Shown: positions 8,287 through 17,337, numbered from the stretch's first letter. The stretch is 23,777 nt of DNA from Fibrobacterota bacterium (GCA_003165595.1 PLWQ01000026.1:119663-143439); one strand, 5' to 3'. Notes: a model not told the origin generated them from the letters alone. A program made the numbers and translations.

Positions 8287-10101
8287 CTACCCGTACAGCA
8301 GGTGCACGAGCCAGGTCGACAGGAACGGCAGATACGTAATGACGAGAACGGCCGCGAACAGCACAATAACAAACGGGAAAATCAGCCGGTACATGGAAGG
8401 CAGGTTCTCGCCGAAGCGGTACGAGGCAAGCTGCAGATTGATTCCCACCGGCGGCATCAGGTAGCCTATTTCGAGGTTGGTGAGAAAAATGATTCCCAGA
8501 TGCACCGGCTGGATGCCGAAGGCGGCGCCCAGCGGGGCGATGAGCGGCACCACCACGATAATTGCCGAGAAGATGTCCATAAAGCAACCGACAACAAGGA
8601 GGGCCGCGTTGAGCATGAGCAAAAAGACGTATTTCGAATGGATGCTCGCCTGCGCCCATGCCGAAAGCCGGGTGGGGATTTCCGCGTCGATCACGCAGTA
8701 GGAAAGCCCCTTGGCGGATGCGAGAATCACCAGGACGCCACCGATGATGGGAACGCACGGGAGCAGCGCCGCGGGCAGGTCCTTCGGCTTTATGTCGCGC
8801 GTAACGAACACCTCCACGATCGCAACATAGAGCACCGACATCGCTCCCGTCTCCACCAGGGTCAAGAATCCCTCGAAATAGCCCACGAGGACGAGAAGGG
8901 GCAGCAAGAGCTCCCACGCCGATTCCTTCAGCGCCGCCGCCGCCTCGCCGGCGTTGAAGCGCGTACGGGGGATTTTGTTGCGCTTGGCGTTGATACCGCC
9001 GAAAACCGCCATGACGGACACCACGAGGACTCCCGGCAGCAAGCCCGCTACAAACAGGTGACGAATGTTGACATGAGAGACAACGCCGTAAAGAATCACG
9101 GCGAGACTCGGCGGGAACAGGAGGCCGAGGCTTCCACACGACGTGATGAATCCTTCCGAGAAGCCTTTCTTGTAGCCGCTTTCGACAAGAACAAAGCAGA
9201 GAAGCCCGCCTAGGGCGATAACGGTGACGCCGGAGGCGCCGGTAAACGTCGTGAAGAATGCCGAGACCAGAATCGCCATGAGGGTCAACCCGCCGGGCAT
9301 CCATCCGAACAGGGCCCTAAACAGCCGCACCAGTCGCTCTCCCGCCTTGCTTTCGGAAAGCAGGTAGCCGGTAAGGGAAAAGAGCGGGATGGTGGGCATC
9401 ACGGGACCGGTGAGCATGGTATACGATTCGTTGGGGAGGGCGGCCAGTTCCCCGGCGCCGCCGAGCAGATACAGCAAGGCAAGGCCGCCCAGAACCACAA
9501 AAATGGGCGTGCCGAAGGCGAAGGATACGGCCAGCACAATCGCGAGCGGCAGGGCAAGGTGGCTCAGAAACGGAGCGCCCGCGGTAAGGGCAAGCGTAAC
9601 CACGATCGCGCCGCACGCGGCAATGACTTTGGGCAGCACACCTTTGGGCGCGTGAACGACGAAGCGAAGCGCCATGACGGCGAATCCGACCGGCATAATG
9701 AACGCGGCCCACTGCGCCTTCACTGCGCCGACCATCTGCGACGGATCTATGCCGACCCTGACAAAGGAGAAAGCGGCCCAGGCAAAACAAGAAACCACCG
9801 CCACCGAGATAAACGATACCGCGGTGGCGATCCACATGCGTGCCCCGGCCGGAAACAGCGCGGCGCCGGCAGTTACCGAAAGGTGGCGGTTCTCGCGGGA
9901 GGCGAACATGCCGCCCACGAACGTGACCCACAAAACAAGGTGCTGAACGTACTCGGTGGATCCGAGCAGGCCGGTCTTGAAAAATGTGCGCGCGATTATT
10001 TCGACAATGGGGATGAGGCTGAGGCAGGCAAGGACAAGCACGGCGAGCGCGTTCTCGGCGCGCCGTACGGCAGTGCCGCACATGTGAATAAGAGATTTCA
10101 T
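8287..10101 (-). CDS. dctM: TRAP transporter permease, fused small (DctQ) and large (DctM) subunits
   Basis: This 604-residue protein is hydrophobic almost throughout. The first ~170 residues have the DctQ layout: four helices, with 'RTFFKTGLLGSTEYVQHLVLWVTFVGG' type spacing and an 'ENRHLSV' loop. The rest is a DctM domain of many helices, including 'PTIPLFSLTGYLLSES', 'TGASGVTVIALGG', 'GSLGLLFPPSLAVILYG' and the C-terminal 'EIGYLMPPVGINLQLA' motif. The two subunits are often separate genes; here they are one polypeptide. It forms the inner-membrane, sodium-coupled secondary transporter that receives ligand from DctP. It starts 19 bases after the dctP stop. The ATG has no strong Shine-Dalgarno sequence, so translation may depend on coupling. 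Confidence 0.95.
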   Translation of the reverse strand: MKSLIHMCGTAVRRAENALAVLVLACLSLIPIVEIIARTFFKTGLLGSTEYVQHLVLWVTFVGGMFASRENRHLSVTAGAALFPAGARMWIATAVSFISVAVVSCFAWAAFSFVRVGIDPSQMVGAVKAQWAAFIMPVGFAVMALRFVVHAPKGVLPKVIAACGAIVVTLALTAGAPFLSHLALPLAIVLAVSFAFGTPIFVVLGGLALLYLLGGAGELAALPNESYTMLTGPVMPTIPLFSLTGYLLSESKAGERLVRLFRALFGWMPGGLTLMAILVSAFFTTFTGASGVTVIALGGLLCFVLVESGYKKGFSEGFITSCGSLGLLFPPSLAVILYGVVSHVNIRHLFVAGLLPGVLVVSVMAVFGGINAKRNKIPRTRFNAGEAAAALKESAWELLLPLLVLVGYFEGFLTLVETGAMSVLYVAIVEVFVTRDIKPKDLPAALLPCVPIIGGVLVILASAKGLSYCVIDAEIPTRLSAWAQASIHSKYVFLLMLNAALLVVGCFMDIFSAIIVVVPLIAPLGAAFGIQPVHLGIIFLTNLEIGYLMPPVGINLQLASYRFGENLPSMYRLIFPFVIVLFAAVLVITYLPFLSTWLVHLLYG

Positions 10102-10120
10102 GATTGGGTAGAGGCTGCCG

Positions 10121-11128
10121 CTATTTCGGTTGCGCGGCCCGGTACTCGGCGTCGTATTTCTTTACCGCGTCGTAGATCTCCGGGGTGATGTTCTTGAGAA
10201 ATCCTTTTTCGATGCCACCCTGAATGGCGGCATGCCACTTGTCTTCGGCGGCGGGCGGCACCGGATTCACCACGAGGCCGTTCTTCTTCATAATGTCCAG
10301 AGCCGATGCGTCGGCCTTGAGAATGTCGGCCTGCATGTCGACGCCCACCTGGATAGCGGCAGCCTCGAGTTTCGCGGCGAGCGCCGGATCGAGCTTGGCC
10401 CAGGTGTTTGTGGAAACCACCACGCCTCCGATGAGCGGCGCCCATTTCATGCCGCACATGTTCTTGGCGAGCCCGAACCATTGATAGGAGGCGGCAGTAA
10501 GCGACGTTGCGCCGAACGCATCAATCATTCCGCTTTGCAAAGAAGGCATGATGTCGGTGGGCGTGAGGGGAATAACGTGAAAGCCGCTTTCCTTCCAGAT
10601 TTGGGCGGCATCGGCGTCGCCGGCCCACACGAACATTTTCTGTTTCTGGAGATCGTCGGGAGTTACCACCGGGTTCTTGGAAAAGAAATGCACCCATCCC
10701 ACAAACGACCAGATGAGGACCTTAAACCCATGCTGCTCCAGTTCCTTGGAAAAGGCGGGCTTCATTTTGTCGAGAACGTAATCGAGTTCGGCATTGCCGC
10801 GTATAAACAGGGGAAGCTGGACCGTGACAATGTCCGGACAAATGCGCAGCAGCCCCACGCCCGAGAGCCCCGCCGCGTTAAGTTGACCGATGCGCATTTT
10901 GCGGGTCATGTCCGATTCGTCGCCGACAATGCCGCCCGGATAGATCTTGAGTTCCACCGTACCGTTGGAAATTTTTTGCCATTCGGCGCCGAGCCTGTTG
11001 AGTCCCTTGTCCCATGGCGAGCCGGCCGGGGCGAGGCTGCCGAGTTTGACGGTGAGGCCCGAGGCCGGCGTCTGCGCGCAGAGGAAAACACCGGCGATAA
11101 GCGTCATGAACAGCGGTCGGGAGGTCAT
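10121..11128 (-). CDS. dctP: TRAP transporter substrate-binding protein DctP
   Basis: The 335-residue protein has an N-terminal signal peptide (cleavage likely after ...PASG, around residue 24) and then the DctP start 'LTVKLGSLAPAGSPWDKG'. Later come 'WAGDADAAQIWKESGFHVIPLTPTDIMPSLQSGMIDAF' type segments of the ligand-binding fold and a family-typical C-terminus. It binds an organic acid or similar ligand in the periplasm and delivers it to DctQM. The ATG at 11128 has AAGGAG about 10 bases upstream and overlaps the tatT stop as ATGA, which favours this start over the longer open frame. Ligand unknown; pairing with TatT suggests a hydrophobic ligand, by analogy with the treponemal system. Confidence 0.95.
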   Translation of the reverse strand: MTSRPLFMTLIAGVFLCAQTPASGLTVKLGSLAPAGSPWDKGLNRLGAEWQKISNGTVELKIYPGGIVGDESDMTRKMRIGQLNAAGLSGVGLLRICPDIVTVQLPLFIRGNAELDYVLDKMKPAFSKELEQHGFKVLIWSFVGWVHFFSKNPVVTPDDLQKQKMFVWAGDADAAQIWKESGFHVIPLTPTDIMPSLQSGMIDAFGATSLTAASYQWFGLAKNMCGMKWAPLIGGVVVSTNTWAKLDPALAAKLEAAAIQVGVDMQADILKADASALDIMKKNGLVVNPVPPAAEDKWHAAIQGGIEKGFLKNITPEIYDAVKKYDAEYRAAQPK

Positions 11129-12078
11129 TGTACGGAATCTCCTTCTGCGGGCAAAAAGAAATCGTCGGTATGGTCGAGAAACCATCGAGCTTTTTGCTGG
11201 TTGAGGATGTTGACGAGTCTGTTGTTTTCGCTTTTGTTCACGTTGATCTTGAGCGCGGTTTCGAGGAGGGTCTTGAATTCCGACAGGTTCTGGCTTTTGA
11301 TGCATACCGTTGTCGCGAGGTCGAGGTACGGGCCAATCTTGGCGCCTTTCGAACACTTGAGCGCCAGCGCGAACTGCTCGCGGGCCTTCGCCTCGCTCCC
11401 GCCCATGGCGGCGGGCATCGCGCCGTAATACGAAATGAAGAATTCGTGCGCGGCGCCTTCCGAATACGAGTCGTTGAGGTCCATCACCTTTTGAACGCAA
11501 GCGACGGCCTTGGGAATGTCGACGGTGAGCCCCACGTCGCTTTTGTCGGCGGTAAATGCCGCCATCCACGACATCCCTGCCCAGTACAGGTACGACGTAT
11601 CGCGCACCGATATCCCCCGGAACGCCGCCTTGAAGTTTCCTTTGTTGAGATTCTCGGCGAAATGCGGGTGTCGCAGCGTGATTGCCTTGAGCACGTCGTC
11701 CCGTCCGCGCAGGTAGAGGTGCTTGGCGCGCTGCAGCATTTCGTCCTTTTCCTGCAGCTCGTTGTACGACATCTGCTCCGCAGGCACCTGGACAAATGCG
11801 TACGAGTACATGCACAGCGATTTCCCGGTGGCAAGGAGCAGCGAGGGGTTTCTGGGGCAGCTGGCAAGCAGCGATTCGTAGAGCTTTATTGCAAACGGCA
11901 TGGCATCGCCCACGAGTTCCGGATCGTCGTCGCCCGAAAAAACGGAAGAGTTTCCCTCGCGCGACAGTGCGCCGGCGACAAAGTTCATGGTGGTCTTGGA
12001 TACCGAGCAGCCGGACACGAGAATGACGATCGCGGCAATCAGCAGCGGGGAAAGGGTCGTGCGTGGTGACGGTGTCAT
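11125..12078 (-). CDS. tatT: TRAP-associated TPR lipoprotein TatT
   Basis: This 317-residue protein starts at ATG 12078. Its signal peptide ends in a lipobox (V-S-G-C, Cys24), so it should be lipid-anchored in the envelope. The remainder is alpha-helical with TPR-like repeats. The segments 'MPFAIKLYESLLASCPRNPSLLLATG' and the C-terminal 'NLSEFKTLLETALKI' region match the TatT (TRAP transporter T-component) family as I know it. In Treponema pallidum, TatT trimers bind DctP and are thought to help pass ligand to it. The gene overlaps dctP by 4 nt, and the T-P-QM order is the same. The open frame extends upstream to 12192, but the signal peptide fixes the start. Confidence 0.9.
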   Translation of the reverse strand: MTPSPRTTLSPLLIAAIVILVSGCSVSKTTMNFVAGALSREGNSSVFSGDDDPELVGDAMPFAIKLYESLLASCPRNPSLLLATGKSLCMYSYAFVQVPAEQMSYNELQEKDEMLQRAKHLYLRGRDDVLKAITLRHPHFAENLNKGNFKAAFRGISVRDTSYLYWAGMSWMAAFTADKSDVGLTVDIPKAVACVQKVMDLNDSYSEGAAHEFFISYYGAMPAAMGGSEAKAREQFALALKCSKGAKIGPYLDLATTVCIKSQNLSEFKTLLETALKINVNKSENNRLVNILNQQKARWFLDHTDDFFLPAEGDSVQ

Positions 12079-12391
12079 GATACCTGCTGTTTGCGCGTCC
12101 GGCTCAAGGCCAAGGGCTGTCCACGCTTGCACTAATCGTGGCAACCAGAAGGAAAGATCGGATCCTGCGTGGGGGTTGGGCGGAATCCGCACTTTTCGAT
12201 CATGCAGAGATTATGCCAAACGGACAACGGTTTTTCCACCGAAATCCGACGTATGCAATATAATTTTTCCTGATCAAACCGGGTACAAGGTTCTCATCTC
12301 GAAAGCCGGCGGTCTTGGAGAATGCAGTCTCACGACGTATATTTCCGGCTTACCAGGTACATCGCGGCTACACTGGAACCAAGGAGAGTTC
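12079..12391. promoter_or_regulatory. Divergent intergenic region with apt promoter
   Basis: This 313-base gap separates tatT (leftward) from apt (rightward) and contains no convincing gene. A perfect TATAAT at 12259-12264 on the plus strand is a likely -10 box for apt. The -35 region is poor (TTTCCA-like at 12233). The implied 5' leader is about 120 nt and contains a long-range inverted repeat, AAGCCGG (12303-12309) with CCGGCTT (12345-12351). I see no riboswitch that I recognise. No clear promoter for tatT could be picked on the minus strand. Confidence 0.5.
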
Positions 12392-12910
12392 ATGAACCTC
12401 GACGAAGCGATCCGAAAGGTGCCGGATTTCCCCAAACCGGGCATCCTCTTTTACGACGTCACAAGCATTTTCACGAATCCCGAAGCATATAAGTACGTTG
12501 TGGAACAGATGGTTTCGCTGTACAAGAACGTCGAGGTGAGCGGAGTGATCGCCATCGAAAGCCGCGGTTTTCTGCTTGGTTCCTGCTTCGCGGTCGAACG
12601 CGGCGTGCCGCTCGTGCTTGCGCGCAAGAAAGGAAAGCTTCCGGGCAAAACCCTGGAAGAGAGTTATGCCCTCGAATACGGCCAGGCTACGCTGCAAATC
12701 CACAGCGAGGACCTCAAACCGGGCAGATGGCTTATCATTGACGACCTTATCGCGACCGGCGGGACACTCGAGGCAGTTGCGAAAATGGTGTTACGCCAGG
12801 GCGCGGAAGTAGCGGGCATGTTCGGCGTTATCGGGCTTCCGTTTTTGAAATACGAAGAAAAGATCGGAGCCTATCATCCCAGAACCCTCATCAATTATTC
12901 GGGCGAGTAA
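12392..12910 (+). CDS. apt: Adenine phosphoribosyltransferase
   Basis: This 172-residue enzyme of usual Apt length starts at ATG 12392, with AAGGAG at 12381-12386. The sequence opens with 'VPDFPKPGILFYDVTSIF', the typical Apt N-terminus. 'IESRGFLLG' follows around residues 54-62, and the PRPP-binding motif 'IIDDLIATGGT' is around 115-125. It converts adenine and PRPP to AMP and pyrophosphate in the cytoplasm (purine salvage). It is followed after 15 bases by the 151-residue gene and then by asnS, so an operon is likely. The frame is open far upstream (to 11900), but that extension is antisense to tatT and is not coding. Confidence 0.96.
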   Translation: MNLDEAIRKVPDFPKPGILFYDVTSIFTNPEAYKYVVEQMVSLYKNVEVSGVIAIESRGFLLGSCFAVERGVPLVLARKKGKLPGKTLEESYALEYGQATLQIHSEDLKPGRWLIIDDLIATGGTLEAVAKMVLRQGAEVAGMFGVIGLPFLKYEEKIGAYHPRTLINYSGE

Positions 12911-12925
12911 AGAGTCTGCGGGCCG

Positions 12926-13381
12926 ATGCTGCTGAGACTCTTCAAAGACCCGTATTCCGAGCCGTTTTCCCCGGGAAGAACAAGGCTTTTGTTCGAGCAG
13001 GCCCCCGACGAAACGTCGGTTGCGCCGGGCCGGAAGGATTTTTATTTATATGTGTGGATACAGGACTCGCAGCAACTGGCGGGGTTTCAGGCCGTGCTCG
13101 ACGATGAGCTGGTGGCCGATTTCCGTCCGCCGCGAAGGCTCGATTTTAGCCGGATTTCGGGCAAACCCCTCAAGCGATCCCTGCGGGAGCCGCTTGACGC
13201 GAGCGAACGCCGGGCATTTCTCGCAGACACGCGCGGTCTTTGGAGCGCGTCGTTTGGGAACCTGGTGCACACCGTTGATTCGATACTGCACGGCGATCCC
13301 GCGGCGTCTCTGGAATTGACTCCGGAGGAGCGGACGACTCTTGCCGGGCTTGTTTGGCCTGCGTCCAACGGGAAGGCATAG
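12926..13381 (+). CDS. Hypothetical protein, 151 residues, between apt and asnS
   Basis: I do not recognise this family. The protein has 151 residues, no signal peptide and no membrane segment. It is rich in charged residues and aromatics ('[30 protein letters not shown]' gives a beta-like N-terminal half). Its second half looks helical and ends in '[17 protein letters not shown]'. It starts 15 bases after apt and ends 41 bases before asnS, all on the same strand, so it is probably cotranscribed and cytoplasmic. No strong Shine-Dalgarno sequence precedes ATG 12926, which fits translational coupling to apt. Codon use matches its neighbours, supporting a real gene. Confidence 0.7.
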   Translation: MLLRLFKDPYSEPFSPGRTRLLFEQAPDETSVAPGRKDFYLYVWIQDSQQLAGFQAVLDDELVADFRPPRRLDFSRISGKPLKRSLREPLDASERRAFLADTRGLWSASFGNLVHTVDSILHGDPAASLELTPEERTTLAGLVWPASNGKA

Positions 13382-13422
13382 CAGCCGGGAAGTTGCCGGC
13401 AGCAATCGAGGGAGCTTGCACC

Positions 13423-14811
13423 ATGAACACAGGCAGAATCTCTACGGTTTTGCGCAACGGGAAAGCAGGAGACGCGGTAACGATCGCCGGCTGGGTGCGA
13501 ACGAGGCGCGACGCCAAGACGTTTTCCTTCGTGGAAGTGAACGACGGCTCGTGTGTTGCCTCGCTGCAGGTGATTGCCGACCAGTCGCTTCCCAATTACC
13601 AGGCCGACATCGTTAAATTGACAACAGGAAGCGCGGTCGCGTGCCGGGGAGTGCTTGCGGTTTCACCGGGCAAGGGCCAGGCCCTCGAATTGCGCGCCGC
13701 GTCCTTCACGGTCTTCTCGATGGCGCCTTCCGATTTTCCGCTTCAGAAGAAACGCCACAGTTTCGAATACCTTCGGGAAATAGGACATTTGCGGCCGCGT
13801 ACCAACAGCATCGCCGCCGTGGCGCGCCTGCGTAATTCCATGAGCTTTGCCGCGCACACATTCTTCCAGGAACGCGGCTTCGCGTATGTCCATACGCCAA
13901 TCATAGGCACCAGCGATTGCGAGGGTGCGGGAGAAATGTTCCGGGTTACCACGCTGCCGCCCGACAATCCGCCGCGCGACGAAAACGGCGGTGTTGATTT
14001 TACAAAGGATTTTTTCGGCAAGAAGGCAAGCCTTACCGTGAGCGGCCAGCTCGAGGCCGAAATCTACGCGCTGTCTCTGTCCCGCGCCTACACCTTCGGG
14101 CCCACGTTTCGCGCCGAGGACTCCAACACGCCGCGTCACCTCGCCGAATTCTGGATGATTGAGCCGGAAGCCGCGTTTTTCGATCTGGACGACGACATGG
14201 CGCTCGCCGAGGAATTCGTGAAGTACCTCGTGCGCCATGCACTTGACAAAAACCAAGACGATCTCGCTTTCTTCAATGAGCGCATCGACACGTCCCTGCT
14301 CGCCACCCTGTCGGCGATCGCCGAGAGCGAATTCGCGCGCGTTTCCTACACCGACGCGATCACCATACTCGAAAAGGCGAACGAATCGTTCGACTTCAAG
14401 GTGGCGTGGGGAAGCGACCTGCAAACCGAGCACGAGCGGTACCTTGCCGAGACGACATTCGGGAAGCCGGTGATTGTGCACGACTATCCAAAACAGATCA
14501 AGGCCTTCTACATGAAACAGAACGACGACGGGAAAACCGTCCGCGCCATGGACGTGCTCGTGCCGCGCATCGGCGAACTCATCGGCGGGAGCGAGCGCGA
14601 GGATCGGTTCGACGTGCTGCGGGCGCGCATCGCGGAACTGGGGCTCAGCGAAAAGGACTACTGGTGGTATCTTGACTTACGCAAATACGGCTCCGCGCCG
14701 CACGCGGGATTCGGGCTGGGTTTTGAGCGGCTCATGCTTCTGGTGACCGGCTTGCAGAACATCAGGGAGGTGATCCCGTTTCCGCGCTGGCCGGGAAATG
14801 CGGAGTTCTGA
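13423..14811 (+). CDS. asnS: Asparaginyl-tRNA synthetase
   Basis: This 462-residue class II synthetase is close to the usual length (E. coli about 466). The N-terminal OB-fold anticodon-binding domain covers about residues 1-100 ('[25 protein letters not shown]'). The catalytic domain has '[16 protein letters not shown]', motif 2 '[21 protein letters not shown]', and motif 3 '[15 protein letters not shown]' near residue 435. The C-terminus 'PGNAEF' is typical. 'AEFWMIEPE' separates it from aspartyl synthetases. It charges tRNA-Asn with asparagine. ATG 13423 is chosen because GAGGGAG (13408-13414) precedes it at good spacing; the frame is open to 13354 but overlaps the previous gene. It is the last gene of the apt group. 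Confidence 0.97.
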   Translation: MNTGRISTVLRNGKAGDAVTIAGWVRTRRDAKTFSFVEVNDGSCVASLQVIADQSLPNYQADIVKLTTGSAVACRGVLAVSPGKGQALELRAASFTVFSMAPSDFPLQKKRHSFEYLREIGHLRPRTNSIAAVARLRNSMSFAAHTFFQERGFAYVHTPIIGTSDCEGAGEMFRVTTLPPDNPPRDENGGVDFTKDFFGKKASLTVSGQLEAEIYALSLSRAYTFGPTFRAEDSNTPRHLAEFWMIEPEAAFFDLDDDMALAEEFVKYLVRHALDKNQDDLAFFNERIDTSLLATLSAIAESEFARVSYTDAITILEKANESFDFKVAWGSDLQTEHERYLAETTFGKPVIVHDYPKQIKAFYMKQNDDGKTVRAMDVLVPRIGELIGGSEREDRFDVLRARIAELGLSEKDYWWYLDLRKYGSAPHAGFGLGFERLMLLVTGLQNIREVIPFPRWPGNAEF

Positions 14812-14893
14812 AAAATTGCGGATGGCAGACTATTGATTGCAGATTGAGATGCGGATTCCAGCATGCCGGCGCCCTTAACTGTCAACTTCTTTC

Positions 14894-16378
14894 CTAAAAT
14901 GTAACCTCTACAATCGGAACATTTCCCGTCACCATTCCCTTCACCTCGCTTTTCGAACACGCCCACACCAGGGGCAATTGCCACAATCCGGGGAACGTAA
15001 TCGACGAAGTCTTGGTGTTGTCGCGTCCGGATTTTTCGAAGAGCGCCCGTGCAAGCACTTCGCCGAGCATCAGTCCTCCCCAGGAACCGACAAACCCGGC
15101 AACGGTATAGAACTGGTGGCTGTTGCTTTGTGCGATAAGCGGCATCGCCTCTGCGACGCCGGTGCCGACTGCCGCGGAAGCCGCCATAAACATCCCCTGA
15201 CCAAAGCTGTATGATCGGTCGCCCATATACGTGAACCCGTAGAGCGTCCCGAGGATGTGTCCCAGCAGCGTCGTGGTAGCATAGAGTTCCTTGCTCTTGT
15301 CTTCCCACAGCGTCGGGATAAGCGCACCTGTCAATGCACCCAGGATCGCCGACGTGGTGACGAAGGCGCTTCTGCCGGATGAGATAAGGCCGTCACCCAC
15401 GAGCAGCTTGCCGGCAAAGAATCCCGCCGGGATCAAGGCCATGGTGAGTCCGGTGGAAAGGCTGACATATTCGCTTGAACCGAAGTCCGAAAAGTACAGC
15501 GGGATGAGGAATCCGTACAGGAACCCGAATTTGCTCTCGCTGGTCATTATGGACGCGTTTCCGTAGTTGAAATTACCCGTGAAGTTTGCGAACGATCCTC
15601 CGAAGATGCCGAGCGGGAACCCGATCATCTGGCCCCAGCCGCGGAGCTGGTCTCCGTAGCGGAACCCCACCGATGTCTCGCCGAACGCCGAGAGCAGGAG
15701 CGGGTACGCAATGCCGAGGTCACCGCCGTAATTCATCATTTCCACCTTGCCGTATCCGAGCTCCTTGTTGCGGGTGAAGGCATAGGAGCCGTACAGCGAT
15801 GCGCCGACGGCCAAAAACGTAACCCCCGTTTCCACCTGGGCGCTGATGCCGGGAAAGGCATAGGCCAGACCTACGGGATACGTCCACAGCGACTTGACCG
15901 CGGAGTTTATCATAAAGTAAACCCGGCCGTCCTGGCGCAATTTGGGCGGGAGCTTTTCCGTCGCTCGTGGCGACGGCGCCGCGCCGGCAAAAATCGGCGC
16001 CGGTCTCGGCCCTGAGGGCAGCGCATACTGCGAGCGGTGCGGCTGCCCCGATTCGTCAAGTGTGATGACGAACAGCGTCTGTACCGAATCCGCGTGGCGC
16101 GGCAAGCGTCCCATGGCAGCCACCGCGCGCTTGTCGATGATGACGCCCAGGCGCGACAAGACGGTGAGAAAAGAATCGAACTGCGCGGGAGCAACAAGGT
16201 CCAAAGCGACCGCACCTGCGGACGTGGCGCCTTGGGCGCCAAGCGATGAATCCGGTACTGTTCTCACCGGCGCGGTCGCGGAATCAACCGGCCTTTGCTG
16301 CCCAAAGGCTGCAGCGCAAACGGCCAACAGCAAGAACATCGATGCCATTTGCAAACTCTTGACTATTGACTTCTTCAC
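14894..16378 (-). CDS. Exported/membrane protein of unknown function, 494 residues
   Basis: Not recognised. GTG at 16378 has a GAGGG a few bases upstream; the alternative ATG is 16348. The N-terminus is basic and then strongly hydrophobic, ending in 'AAAFGQQ', a plausible signal peptide. Residues about 30-170 are soluble and proline/alanine-rich, with a segment 'FDSFLTVLSRLGVIIDKRAVAAMG'. From about residue 175 onward the protein is a long run of glycine- and aromatic-rich hydrophobic stretches, which could be an outer-membrane barrel or a helical membrane domain. It lies 46 bases after the acyltransferase gene on the same strand, so an envelope role is suggested by context only. It is convergent with asnS. 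Confidence 0.75.
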   Translation of the reverse strand: MKKSIVKSLQMASMFLLLAVCAAAFGQQRPVDSATAPVRTVPDSSLGAQGATSAGAVALDLVAPAQFDSFLTVLSRLGVIIDKRAVAAMGRLPRHADSVQTLFVITLDESGQPHRSQYALPSGPRPAPIFAGAAPSPRATEKLPPKLRQDGRVYFMINSAVKSLWTYPVGLAYAFPGISAQVETGVTFLAVGASLYGSYAFTRNKELGYGKVEMMNYGGDLGIAYPLLLSAFGETSVGFRYGDQLRGWGQMIGFPLGIFGGSFANFTGNFNYGNASIMTSESKFGFLYGFLIPLYFSDFGSSEYVSLSTGLTMALIPAGFFAGKLLVGDGLISSGRSAFVTTSAILGALTGALIPTLWEDKSKELYATTTLLGHILGTLYGFTYMGDRSYSFGQGMFMAASAAVGTGVAEAMPLIAQSNSHQFYTVAGFVGSWGGLMLGEVLARALFEKSGRDNTKTSSITFPGLWQLPLVWACSKSEVKGMVTGNVPIVEVTF

Positions 16379-16383
16379 CCGTT

Positions 16384-16409
16384 CCCTCTGTGTCTCTGCG
16401 GTGAATCTT
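16384..16409 (-). repeat. Short interspersed repeat (CACCGCAGAGACACAGAGGG type)
   Basis: On the minus strand, 16403-16384 reads CACCGCAGAGACACAGAGGG. From memory this wording occurs in many copies between genes of diverse environmental bacteria, where it gives spurious peptides like 'TAETQRE'. Here it sits between the acyltransferase stop and the next gene, and its purine-rich end supplies the likely ribosome binding site for the GTG at 16378. Only one copy is visible in this window. Confidence 0.45.
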
Positions 16410-16424
16410 TCAACTCTCTTCCCG

Positions 16425-17297
16425 TCAATACGAAATCGTATCCTTGAACCTTCTGTGAAACCACCCGAAGTAGTGGTCGGGATGCTGCATGATCCAGCGC
16501 GACAGCACATCGTTGTGCGCCTTGAGAACGGCGGCGATGAAGTCTTCCTTGTTTTCGTGCGGCACCGCGATCCCGGGCGCCGCTTCGATAACCACCTTGT
16601 ACGATCCGTCGGGCAGCAGCAGCGCGTAGGGAAGCACGACGCCGCATTCCGTCTTGTGAACCATGCCGGCGACGGTGCGAACCGTGTTGGCCGGTTTCCC
16701 CAGGAAGGGAACCGGCGTACCCTGGTCGGCCGCATACTGGTCGATGAGCATGGCGATGATGCCGTTGCGGCCGAGCACGGTAAGCATCTTACGCAGCGCG
16801 CCCGACGCGTAGATAGGCGTCACCGCTGTGTTTTTCCGTTTTGCGAACAACCAGCGTTCCACCAGGGGGTTGTGCATGGGGCGCGCAAGAACGTTGAGGT
16901 CGGAAAAATGGGAGCCGAAGATCGAGGCAAGTAATTCCCAGTTGCCGAAATGGGCGAGCACGGCGATCATGCCTTTGCCCTTTGCAAGGGCGCGGTTCAC
17001 CTCATCCAGGTTTTCAACGGCGTAGGGCGGGGGCGTGCGGCCGGCGCGCAGGAAGTCGGTCGCGTATCTGCCGATGTTGGCATACAGGGTGCGAATGGTG
17101 TTTTGTTTTGCTTGTCCGTCAAGAATGCCTACATGGTCGAAGTTGCGCTCAACCACCCTGCGGTACACGCCCATTTGGTACAATACCCCGCCCACTGCCG
17201 CGCCGATCGCCAGCGTCGCGGGTCGGGGCAGTGCGCACACCACGAATTGAATCAATCGCAGCAGCACGTATTCAGCGATGTGGGAGAGAGATTTCAT
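16425..17297 (-). CDS. Lipid A biosynthesis acyltransferase family protein (LpxL/HtrB-like)
   Basis: This 290-residue protein starts at ATG 17297. An N-terminal membrane-anchoring helix is followed by the LPLAT fold. The catalytic HX4E motif 'HFGNWE' has His116 and Glu121. Other family features are 'VLARPMHNPLVERWLFAKR', 'GIIAMLIDQYAADQGTPVPFLGKPA' (the DQ...G...FFG-like block) and a C-terminal 'WFHRRFK', typical of the 'WxHRRWK' ending. It is predicted to add a secondary acyl chain to a lipid A precursor at the cytoplasmic face of the inner membrane. Which acyl donor it uses, and whether it is LpxL, LpxM or a lipid-ornithine type, cannot be read from the sequence. It lies 40 bases downstream of the small lipoprotein gene. 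The Shine-Dalgarno sequence is weak. Confidence 0.9.
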   Translation of the reverse strand: MKSLSHIAEYVLLRLIQFVVCALPRPATLAIGAAVGGVLYQMGVYRRVVERNFDHVGILDGQAKQNTIRTLYANIGRYATDFLRAGRTPPPYAVENLDEVNRALAKGKGMIAVLAHFGNWELLASIFGSHFSDLNVLARPMHNPLVERWLFAKRKNTAVTPIYASGALRKMLTVLGRNGIIAMLIDQYAADQGTPVPFLGKPANTVRTVAGMVHKTECGVVLPYALLLPDGSYKVVIEAAPGIAVPHENKEDFIAAVLKAHNDVLSRWIMQHPDHYFGWFHRRFKDTISY

Positions 17298-17337
17298 GGG
17301 TTGTGCGGCGTTTGTAACGAACGCCGAAGCCTGCAGG

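Noticed and set aside
8248-9213. Plus-strand open frame of 321 residues opposite dctQM
   Set aside because: Very rich in His, Arg, Glu and Gln, the mirror of hydrophobic codons on the coding strand.
10130-11428. Plus-strand open frame of 432 residues opposite dctP and tatT
   Set aside because: It is antisense to recognisable TRAP genes, and the translation has no family features or signal sequence.
11129-11815. N-terminal extension of dctP
   Set aside because: It overlaps tatT; the signal peptide and ribosome site fix the start at 11128.
12119-12143. CCACG...CGTGG inverted repeat in the tatT-apt gap
   Set aside because: Only 5-bp arms and no link to a promoter; expected by chance at this length.
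11900-12391. N-terminal extension of apt
   Set aside because: It overlaps tatT on the opposite strand; Apt homology and a strong ribosome site begin at 12392.
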